Shown in pieces: positions 1 through 5,307 of a stretch of DNA of 6,220 nt. Position numbers and translations under genes: made by a program. The stretch covers positions 1-6,220 of the forward strand of contig CAMJNB010000083.1 of assembly GCA_946407175.1 (NCBI GenBank), given 5' to 3'. The notes under the pieces were generated by a model. It made no database searches. It was not told the DNA's origin and saw nothing but the letters and a program-made list of their open reading frames with translations. Within the stretch, counting starts at the first letter, position 1, and every line of letters starts with the position of its first letter. The stretch comes from an uncultured Selenomonadales bacterium. Its GTDB lineage: Bacteria > Bacillota_C > Negativicutes > Selenomonadales > Selenomonadaceae.

Positions 1-1
1 A

Positions 2-322
2 AATTGGACGCACGAAGAATTTTTACGCAGGGCAAAGGATATCGCGAAAAATATTAATCTCGACGAAAATATTTTGCACGAATACCCGTTTAAGCTAAGC
101 GGCGGCATGGCGCAACGTGCAGGAATTTTGGCGGCAATGATTCTTGAACCGAAATTGATTTTGGCAGATGAACCTACAAGCGCACTTGATGCCGTCACTC
201 AATTCAGCGTGGTTACGGAGCTTATGAACCTGCGAAAAAATTACGGCGTTTCAATCGTCATGGTTACGCACAATCTAAATGTCGCTAAATATATTGCAGA
301 TGAGATATACACTTTGCACTGA
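2..322 (+). CDS. ABC transporter ATP-binding protein, oligopeptide/nickel type (3' part only)
   Basis: The reading frame is open from the first bases of the window, so the N-terminus with Walker A lies upstream; 106 residues and a TGA stop are present. Visible motifs in order are the ABC signature LSGGMAQR, Walker B with the catalytic glutamate (LILADEP), the D-loop SALD, and the H-loop histidine in VTHN. The stretch from LSGGMAQR to SALDAVTQ resembles ATPases of peptide and nickel importers (DppD/DppF, NikD/NikE), which power import from the cytoplasmic face of the membrane. The substrate cannot be deduced. The protein stops about 16 residues after the H-loop histidine, without the C-terminal extension typical of that family, so it is either a naturally short subunit or slightly truncated. 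An in-frame TTG at 74 is internal to the domain and is not the start. It is separated by 72 bp from the next gene and is probably not part of the downstream module. Confidence 0.88.
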   Translation, partial: NWTHEEFLRRAKDIAKNINLDENILHEYPFKLSGGMAQRAGILAAMILEPKLILADEPTSALDAVTQFSVVTELMNLRKNYGVSIVMVTHNLNVAKYIADEIYTLH

Positions 323-382
323 AAATTTTGAGCAGGAATTTTTTTAAGCGTACAGAAATTTGACAGCACTAAAAATTTTAAA

Positions 383-389
383 GAGGTGA
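383..389 (+). promoter_or_regulatory. Ribosome binding site of the kinase gene
   Basis: GAGGTGA lies with an 8-nt gap between GAGG (383-386) and the ATG at 395. This decides the start: an in-frame GTG at 386 lies inside the Shine-Dalgarno sequence itself and can be excluded. Confidence 0.8.
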
Positions 390-394
390 AGTTT

Positions 395-1708
395 ATGGCA
401 AGTTCTGTACGTCTACAAAAATTTCAGCAAGTCGAGTTGGCGGACGGGCGCACCGTTACCGTTGTAGACAAACTCGGTGAAGGCGGTCAAGGCGTTGTGT
501 ATCGCGTGAAGTTTGACGATACCGGCGAAGAAAAGGCGTTGAAGTGGTACTTTGTAAGTTATTTTAAAGAGCCGAAAAAATTTTACAATCATTTGGCAGA
601 AAATATAAAAGTCGGCGCACCTTCTGATAAGTTCATTTGGCCGGAGCAACTTACCAAATGGATTGACGGCGAATCTTTCGGCTACATTATGGAGATAATT
701 CCAAAAAGCTACGAAAGTTTTTCAAAGTTCCTCAATGCCATAGTCAATTTTAAAAGCGTCAAGGCAATGGTAAACGCGGGCTTGAATATGGTCGCGGCGT
801 TTAAGGCTCTGCATAATAAAGGTTACAACTACCAAGATTTAAACGACGGAAATTTTTCAATCGACCCCGCAACAGGCAAGGTGTTAATCTGCGACAATGA
901 CAACGTTGTAGGTCACGGTCAACACTCCGGCATTTCCGGCAAACCGCGTTACATGGCGCCGGAAGTTGTACGTGGCGATAAACAGCCCGATAAAAACACG
1001 GACAGATATTCTTTAGCCGTAATTCTTTTTATGCTTTTGATAGGGGATCACCCGCTTGAAGGCAAGAGGACAAACGTACCGGCTTTAACTGACAGGTACG
1101 ACAAAAAATTTTTCGGCACTCAGCCAATTTTTATGTTTGATAAAAATGACAGCTCCAATGCGCCGATACCCGGTCTTCACCAAAATGCCGTAACGCTGTG
1201 GAAATGTTTTCCGTCATTCGTTAAAGACGCTTTTCAACAGTCGTTCAGTCAAGACAGCCTGATTAACATGCGAGGGCGTCTTCTTGAGCAGGACTGGTTT
1301 AATATTTTAATGCGGCTGAAAAGTTCAATCGTCAAATGCCCTCAATGCGGCGAAGAAATTTTTTTGGAAAGTGATCGCGAAACAATTTGCAAGTCGCATA
1401 AAATTAAACCGGAAGGCTACTTGAATTTTACAAGAAGGTCTAATCAAGCCGTAACGGTGCCGATTTTCAAAGACGCCCTGCTTTATGATTATCATGTAAG
1501 CGGCTCTGAAGATTTTGAAACTGTCGCCGCAGTTATTTTTGAAAAGCAGGGCAAGTTCGGAATGGAAAATAAATCTTCCAAGAGTTTCCTTGTAACTGCG
1601 CCAAACGGTAAAAGCGCGACGAAAAATACAGGTGAAAGGTTTCTGTTGAGCGTAGATTTCAAAATTGATTTCGGCAACAACAATGTTGCTACTGTCGTGG
1701 CTAATTAG
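395..1708 (+). CDS. Atypical Ser/Thr protein kinase with C-terminal zinc ribbon (TerY-P triad type)
   Basis: The 437-residue protein probably phosphorylates protein substrates in the cytoplasm; no membrane segment is visible. Kinase landmarks are a glycine-rich loop GEGGQG (28-33), the ATP-anchoring lysine K50 in ALK, a catalytic loop YQDLNDGN with D148 and N153, a metal-binding motif DND (167-169) in place of DFG, and APE at 188-190. The usual catalytic-loop lysine is asparagine (N150). DNDN replacing DFG is, from memory, typical of kinases found beside TerY-like vWA and PP2C genes, so it looks like a family trait rather than decay. After the kinase lobe comes C315-x2-C318 ... C332-x2-H335, a plausible zinc ribbon. 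The last 90 residues (FGMENKSS ... IDFGN) look beta-rich and may be a degenerate FHA-like domain; that part is a guess. The vWA and PP2C genes follow on the same strand. The start is set by the strong upstream ribosome binding site. Confidence 0.87.
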   Translation: MASSVRLQKFQQVELADGRTVTVVDKLGEGGQGVVYRVKFDDTGEEKALKWYFVSYFKEPKKFYNHLAENIKVGAPSDKFIWPEQLTKWIDGESFGYIMEIIPKSYESFSKFLNAIVNFKSVKAMVNAGLNMVAAFKALHNKGYNYQDLNDGNFSIDPATGKVLICDNDNVVGHGQHSGISGKPRYMAPEVVRGDKQPDKNTDRYSLAVILFMLLIGDHPLEGKRTNVPALTDRYDKKFFGTQPIFMFDKNDSSNAPIPGLHQNAVTLWKCFPSFVKDAFQQSFSQDSLINMRGRLLEQDWFNILMRLKSSIVKCPQCGEEIFLESDRETICKSHKIKPEGYLNFTRRSNQAVTVPIFKDALLYDYHVSGSEDFETVAAVIFEKQGKFGMENKSSKSFLVTAPNGKSATKNTGERFLLSVDFKIDFGNNNVATVVAN

Positions 1709-1750
1709 CTGATAGCTAAGGATTGTTGGTAAAATCAAAATAAAAAAATC

Positions 1751-1855
1751 GGCGCGGATGTATTCGCTGCGGTCAGCCACGTCGGAATTACCGTAACCTT
1801 GTTCGGTACGTTAAAGTTAAAACTATCAACCAACCCTGCGAGCTACATCCGCGCC
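1751..1855. repeat. Long inverted repeat with internal hairpins; candidate structured RNA or small repeat element
   Basis: A perfect 12-bp inverted repeat, GGCGCGGATGTA (1751-1762) and TACATCCGCGCC (1844-1855), encloses 81 nt. A second short match (TCGC 1764-1767 with GCGA 1838-1841) extends the stem across a small internal loop. Inside are two possible hairpins: GCTG/CAGC (1766-1769/1774-1777), which competes with that extension, and TACCG/CGGTA (1789-1793/1804-1808). The arms are much richer in GC than the flanks. Read on the minus strand, the closing stem is followed at once by GATTTTTTTATTTT, as at the 3' end of a transcript with an intrinsic terminator. It could therefore be a minus-strand small RNA of about 105 nt, a dispersed palindromic repeat, or an untranslated leader element for the vWA gene. 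No known RNA family was recognised. Confidence 0.55.
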
Positions 1856-1867
1856 ATGTTTTCTTTG

Positions 1868-1896
1868 CTACTTTCTTTTGCGCCAAAAGAAAGTAG
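1868..1896. repeat. Perfect 13-bp palindromic hairpin (CTACTTTCTTTTG arms, CGC loop)
   Basis: CTACTTTCTTTTG (1868-1880) and CAAAAGAAAGTAG (1884-1896) are exact reverse complements around a 3-nt loop. Neither strand has a T-run directly after the stem, so it does not look like a classical intrinsic terminator. The core TTTCTTTTGCGCCAAAAGAAA resembles an intergenic palindrome I remember from many unrelated bacterial genomes, which would make it a dispersed repeat; this is recollection, not a search result. It lies 42 bp upstream of the vWA start, so it would sit in the 5' leader if transcription reads through from the kinase gene. Confidence 0.7.
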
Positions 1897-1923
1897 GTTA
1901 AAAAGGTTCAACAAAAATTTTTT

Positions 1924-1931
1924 AAGGAAGT
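1924..1931 (+). promoter_or_regulatory. Ribosome binding site of the vWA gene
   Basis: AAGGAAGT differs from the consensus AAGGAGGT at one base and ends 7 nt before the ATG at 1939. An in-frame GTG at 1930 overlaps this site and is therefore not a plausible start. Confidence 0.7.
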
Positions 1932-1938
1932 GTTTTTT

Positions 1939-2682
1939 ATGGGAATGTTAGACAAAGTTCAAACAGTGCGGAGAATGTGTCCGATAATTTTCTTGCTGGA
2001 TACTTCCGGCAGCATGGACGGCGCACCGATTGGCGCGGTAAATGCCGCGATTGAAAACGTGTTGCCCGAACTCGTATCAATGAACAACAGCAACGCAGAC
2101 AATGAAATTAAAGTCGCAATTATGTCTTTTGATTACGGCACAAACTGGATTACCGGCGATGAACTTGTTTCACCGGAAGATTTAAAAGCGTCATGGCAAG
2201 ATTTAAACGCCACCGGACTTACGGCAATGGGCGCGGCTTTCAAAGAATTAAATCAAAAACTTTCAGTAAGTCACGGCTTTATGAACCGTGCAACAGGCTC
2301 TGTCGCGCCGGTACTTTTCCTTTTGTCTGACGGTGAGCCTACTGACGATTATCAATCCAATTTAAATACCTTGAAACAAAATGCGTGGTACCAAGTTGCC
2401 GCAAGAGTGGCGATAGGTTACGGCGAATCAAATGATGATGTCCTGCGCGAATTTACCGGCAACAGGGAAACTGTTTTGCATACGGATAAGCCTGAAGATT
2501 TAAAGAAAATGATTCGTTTCGTTGCAATTACTTCCTCACGTGTTGCAAGCACCGGTTCAAACTCGCCTGCGCCTGATAACACTGATCCCAACGATAACAC
2601 GCAGAAAGTAGCTACCGCCATGCAAGCGCAAGGCGGCGGCTTATTTGCACCTACCGACCCGGACGATCCTTTTAAAATTTAA
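1939..2682 (+). CDS. TerY-like von Willebrand factor A domain protein
   Basis: The 247-residue protein is a probable cytoplasmic metal-dependent protein-interaction module, with no signal peptide or membrane segment. The vWA fold begins near residue 15 with IIFLLDTSGSMDG, whose D21-x-S23-x-S25 is the MIDAS metal site. The other MIDAS positions are T95 in GLTAMGAA and D131 in LLSDGEPTDD, so the site looks complete. The domain runs to about residue 205. A tail rich in Ser, Pro, Asp and Asn follows, ending in a glycine run and PTDPDDPFKI. No C-terminal zinc-binding TerY-C domain is seen, so the protein is a minimal vWA version. TerY-like proteins encoded with a kinase and PP2C phosphatase form the triad inferred in the literature to link phosphorylation to stress response. 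Here it sits between the two enzymes and may be their adaptor or substrate. The start follows from the Shine-Dalgarno site at 1924. Confidence 0.9.
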   Translation: MGMLDKVQTVRRMCPIIFLLDTSGSMDGAPIGAVNAAIENVLPELVSMNNSNADNEIKVAIMSFDYGTNWITGDELVSPEDLKASWQDLNATGLTAMGAAFKELNQKLSVSHGFMNRATGSVAPVLFLLSDGEPTDDYQSNLNTLKQNAWYQVAARVAIGYGESNDDVLREFTGNRETVLHTDKPEDLKKMIRFVAITSSRVASTGSNSPAPDNTDPNDNTQKVATAMQAQGGGLFAPTDPDDPFKI

Positions 2683-2700
2683 TTAAATCTTTAACTTGAC

Positions 2701-2755
2701 AGCGATTAGCGATTGTATGAATTTTTTTGTACGATTGCTTTTCGCTGATTTTTTT
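2701..2755 (+). other. vWA-PP2C intergenic region with tandem AGCGATT and weak stem before a T-run
   Basis: The 90-bp gap between the vWA and PP2C genes contains two exact tandem copies of AGCGATT (2701-2707, 2708-2714) and a related ACGATTGC at 2731. CAGCGA (2700-2705) can pair with TCGCTG (2742-2747), which is followed by a T-run to 2755. A 6-bp stem with a 36-nt loop is weak, so this is at best a partial terminator or attenuator. A TTGACA at 2696-2701 has no well-placed -10 partner: the best candidate, TATGAA at 2716, is only 14 nt away. Confidence 0.25.
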
Positions 2756-2762
2756 GGGAGGT
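2756..2762 (+). promoter_or_regulatory. Ribosome binding site of the PP2C gene
   Basis: GGGAGGT lies 10 nt before the ATG at 2773 and 7 nt before an in-frame TTG at 2770. The spacing would suit the TTG slightly better, but ATG is the commoner codon and is chosen; the two options differ by one residue. Confidence 0.75.
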
Positions 2763-2772
2763 AAATTTTTTG

Positions 2773-4224
2773 ATGAAATTTCGTGAATTTGCCGCCTCTT
2801 CATTAGGTTCAAAGTACGCCGAAAAAAATTGGAACTGCCAAGACAGCTCCGACAAAATGGAATTGGGCAAAATTCAAGCCGTTGCCGTTGCCGACGGTCA
2901 TGGCGGTTCAAATTATTTTCGCAGTGAATTTGGTTCAAAACTGGCGATAAAAGTTTTGTTTGAGCAGATTAAAATTTTTTGCGCAGATTTGCAGGAAGGT
3001 GAACGCTTCGGCGATACCGGCATAAAAAATTTAAAATATAACTTCGTACAGAAATGGCGTGAGGCGGTTAAAAAGGATTGGTACGAACGTTTGAAAGGCA
3101 AGTCACTCGGTGAAGGCGAAATTCGATACGAATCAGTCAGCGAAAAATATATTGAGCGCTACACTTCGCCGGACCCGAAAGTTTTGGAAAAATATTTGTA
3201 CGTTGCTTACGGCACTACGTTAATCTGCGCGATATCAATCGGAACGCAGGTTTTAATTTTGCAAATAGGCGACGGCACTTGCGTACTTTTGCAAAGAGAC
3301 GGTGAATTTTGCGTACCCGTACCGGCGGACGAAAGAAATTTTTTAAATCGCACAACGTCCCTTTGTGATGAAGACGCCGTGTTAAAAATTCGTCACGCCG
3401 TTATAAACTGCGACAAAAATTCACCGAATGCACCTGCGGCAATTTTTTTAAGTACCGACGGGCTGGACGATTGCTTTCCGTACTACCAAAACGAAGAGCA
3501 CTTGTTTAAGCTGTACGCCGATGTCATACTTGACAACATTGTTAAGCGCGGTTGGCTTTTCTTTTTGACGGAAAATGAAATTAAAAATGAACTTCTGCCC
3601 GGTCTTTCCCAAAGAGCCAGTAAAGATGATATTTCGCTGGCGTACCTTATTGACAGCAACCCCGCCAACTTGAAAGAGACTTTCGCCAAAATCGACAGCC
3701 GCTATAAAACGATTGAACCTGAAACGCCGCCGGTAACCGTAAAACCTACGCCGCCTGCAACTGTACAATCTGCCGCACCTATAAAACCTGCAACACCGAT
3801 AAAATTCACGCCGCCTGAAAAAATTTCCACTGCCGAAAAAGTTGTAAAAAGTTGGAGCCCGCCGAAAGTTACAAAAACTTCCGAGACTAAAACTGTAACC
3901 GCATTTGTACCGCCGAAAATTTCTAAAGCCGATTCGACGTCAAATATTTCAGCGCCAGCTTTTTCACCTGTCTTAACTTCAACCGGTACGTCGGCAAAGC
4001 AGGTAACGGAATTGCAACTGCCGACATTTTTAAAAAATTCAACGCCACCTGTGCAAGATAAACCGCCGCAAACTCTTTTCAGACGCAATGAAGTTACAAT
4101 TTCAGCGACGCCGGTTCAAATTCCCGTGCAGGTTACTGACAGCGCCGTTACTTCAGCCGTCAAACCGGTACAAGCAAAACCGACTTTTACGCCGACGCAG
4201 TTTGAAAAATACGAAGGGGATTAA
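2773..4224 (+). CDS. PP2C-family protein phosphatase with long Pro/Thr/Lys-rich C-terminal tail
   Basis: This 483-residue protein should remove phosphate from Ser/Thr residues of proteins using two Mn/Mg ions, opposing the kinase encoded upstream. PP2C motifs appear in order: NCQDSS with D24, DGHGG at 41-45, GTT at 147-149, GDG at 166-168, STDGLDD with D229, and the final metal aspartate in KDD (D285/D286). The catalytic domain ends near residue 296. It carries an insert (about residues 70-140) rich in charged residues between the DGHGG and GTT motifs. Residues 316-483 are low complexity, with many PP, TP and KP pairs and few large hydrophobic residues; this looks like a disordered tail that could be a docking or phosphoacceptor segment. 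No membrane segment is visible. The stop is 3 bp before the next start and in the same frame, which suggests translational coupling to the GrpE-like gene. Confidence 0.9.
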   Translation: MKFREFAASSLGSKYAEKNWNCQDSSDKMELGKIQAVAVADGHGGSNYFRSEFGSKLAIKVLFEQIKIFCADLQEGERFGDTGIKNLKYNFVQKWREAVKKDWYERLKGKSLGEGEIRYESVSEKYIERYTSPDPKVLEKYLYVAYGTTLICAISIGTQVLILQIGDGTCVLLQRDGEFCVPVPADERNFLNRTTSLCDEDAVLKIRHAVINCDKNSPNAPAAIFLSTDGLDDCFPYYQNEEHLFKLYADVILDNIVKRGWLFFLTENEIKNELLPGLSQRASKDDISLAYLIDSNPANLKETFAKIDSRYKTIEPETPPVTVKPTPPATVQSAAPIKPATPIKFTPPEKISTAEKVVKSWSPPKVTKTSETKTVTAFVPPKISKADSTSNISAPAFSPVLTSTGTSAKQVTELQLPTFLKNSTPPVQDKPPQTLFRRNEVTISATPVQIPVQVTDSAVTSAVKPVQAKPTFTPTQFEKYEGD

Positions 4225-4227
4225 CTT

Positions 4228-5298
4228 ATGGCAAACAGTTATACTTTGTACTTGGAGGCTTGCAGTATCCTCAAAAATTTTCCCGACGAATATTGGCGAA
4301 AAAATTTTTATCTGCGAATCGTCACCACGATGTTTTATGAACTGCTTAAGGATAAAACTTCGCCGCTTATTTCAAAAATCTGCGCGGACAATGAAATAAA
4401 TTTTCAAGGCATAAATTTCACCGTAGCGCCTTTTCAAAAAAATTACACGGCACCGAAACCAATTTCCTGCGACGCATATATGTTGACCTTCGGACTAAGT
4501 GTAGCCTTTAATGAAAATCTTGACGCCTGTGATAAATATTATGAAGAGCAAGCATTTAAAAATTTTATTTTTCAAGGTAAAATTCTGCCGGAAACGTACG
4601 CGCAAGAAATTATGAACTGCCTTGCTACGATAGATAATTGCCTGAAAAATTATCAGCCGATTGAAAAAGTCATTCAAGTGCCGATTGAAAAAGTTGTGGA
4701 GAAAATTATAGAAACGCCGGTTGAAAAAGTTATCGACCCTGCGACAAAAACATTGCTTGATGAACTTGACGACATTGCCAAAAATCGCGTGACTGATGAC
4801 GCAAAAATTACGGACGAGGTAAAAAAACTTCAACTTACCTTGCAAGATGAATTGGCGCTGATTCAGCAAAGTTTAAAGCAAATTTCAGACATTCGCGACG
4901 GCTTGGAGTACCGCAACTTGAAAGAGCCGATTTACCAGCTGATTCAACTGCATAGAAAAATTTTTGACAGCGTGAAACGTCACCCTATGGAAGATAAAGA
5001 AAAAGGTTATGCGACGCTGATAAAACGTTTTAACAGCGTTTTGACTTACGTCACGCAATCGCTTAAAATGTTGGGCGTTGAGCTTATTGAAAGTACCGGC
5101 GGCGTTTTCGACCCCGTGAAAAATAAAGTTGCCGATGACGCCGATAATCCGCTTGACTGCGTTGTAAAAAAAATTATTCGTCCCGGCTTTATGTACAAAG
5201 GCACGGTGCTTGAACAGGCTGAAGTTGAAGTGGAAAAGAAAAGTACAATTTCACTAAACATTTTTACGGCGACAAAAAATAATTTTTTGGGGAGGTGA
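4228..5298 (+). CDS. GrpE-like nucleotide exchange factor with unrecognised N-terminal domain
   Basis: The 356-residue protein probably promotes ADP release from the Hsp70 encoded next door. Residues 281-337 match the GrpE C-terminal beta domain: LGVELIES, then FDP (294-296), then a valine-rich strand, RPGFMYKG, and a final AEVEVEKK. These correspond to GVEVIAE, LDP, QKGYTLNG and AAMVTVAK in E. coli GrpE. Residues 171-280 are largely helical and charged, as expected for the GrpE dimer helices. Residues 144-169 hold three PxEKV repeats, perhaps a hinge. Residues 1-140 are unlike any domain I recognise; they contain six cysteines with no clear zinc pattern. Ordinary GrpE is about 180-200 residues, so this is nearly twice as long. 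GAAGGGGA at 4213-4220 may serve as a ribosome binding site. The stop codon overlaps the Shine-Dalgarno sequence of the Hsp70 gene. The GrpE assignment is a motif reading supported by the neighbouring Hsp70. Confidence 0.8.
   Translation: MANSYTLYLEACSILKNFPDEYWRKNFYLRIVTTMFYELLKDKTSPLISKICADNEINFQGINFTVAPFQKNYTAPKPISCDAYMLTFGLSVAFNENLDACDKYYEEQAFKNFIFQGKILPETYAQEIMNCLATIDNCLKNYQPIEKVIQVPIEKVVEKIIETPVEKVIDPATKTLLDELDDIAKNRVTDDAKITDEVKKLQLTLQDELALIQQSLKQISDIRDGLEYRNLKEPIYQLIQLHRKIFDSVKRHPMEDKEKGYATLIKRFNSVLTYVTQSLKMLGVELIESTGGVFDPVKNKVADDADNPLDCVVKKIIRPGFMYKGTVLEQAEVEVEKKSTISLNIFTATKNNFLGR
4657..4731 (+). repeat. Three in-gene repeats encoding P(I/V)EKV
   Basis: Near-identical 15-bp units starting at 4657, 4681 and 4717 (CCGATTGAAAAAGT twice, CCGGTTGAAAAAGT once) encode PIEKV, PIEKV and PVEKV at residues 144, 152 and 164. 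They join the N-terminal domain to the helical region and look like a flexible or extended linker grown by local duplication. Confidence 0.7.
5289..5298 (+). promoter_or_regulatory. Ribosome binding site of the hsp70-like gene, overlapping the upstream stop
   Basis: GGGGAGGTGA is the strongest Shine-Dalgarno match in the window. Its last three bases are the TGA stop of the GrpE-like gene. The gap from GGAGG (5291-5295) to the hsp70 ATG at 5308 is 12 nt, rather long. A better-spaced ATG at 5302 (6 nt) is followed directly by TAA (5305-5307), making a start-stop pair in front of the real start. Confidence 0.75.
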
Positions 5299-5307
5299 GA
5301 AATGTAA

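Noticed and set aside
322..347. AAAATT ... AATTTT pairing plus T-run after the ABC gene as a terminator
   Set aside because: The stem is only A-T pairs and too weak to support a terminator call.
360..365. TTGACA resembling a -35 promoter box upstream of the kinase
   Set aside because: No -10-like hexamer at 16-18 nt; that position is the ribosome binding site. The nearest AT-rich hexamer is only about 10 nt away.
1325..1780. Minus-strand open frame of 151 codons
   Set aside because: It lies opposite the clearly coding kinase C-terminus and shows no recognisable motif; its length is explained by codon bias of the plus-strand gene.
1856..1951. Short frame starting MFSLLLSFAPKES across the hairpin
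   Set aside because: The peptide is generated by the palindromic repeat, has no ribosome binding site and runs into the vWA start region.
3702..4088. Minus-strand open frame of 128 codons rich in Gly and Val
   Set aside because: It is the complement of the Pro/Thr-rich phosphatase tail, whose composition creates Gly/Val codons on the other strand.
4088..4399. Plus-strand open frame of 103 codons overlapping the PP2C/GrpE-like junction
   Set aside because: It is out of frame with two well-supported genes, has an Arg/Lys-rich composition and no ribosome binding site.
4495..4869. Minus-strand open frame of 124 codons
   Set aside because: It is antisense to the GrpE-like gene, rich in Phe and Asn from AAA/TTT complements, and has no domain pattern.
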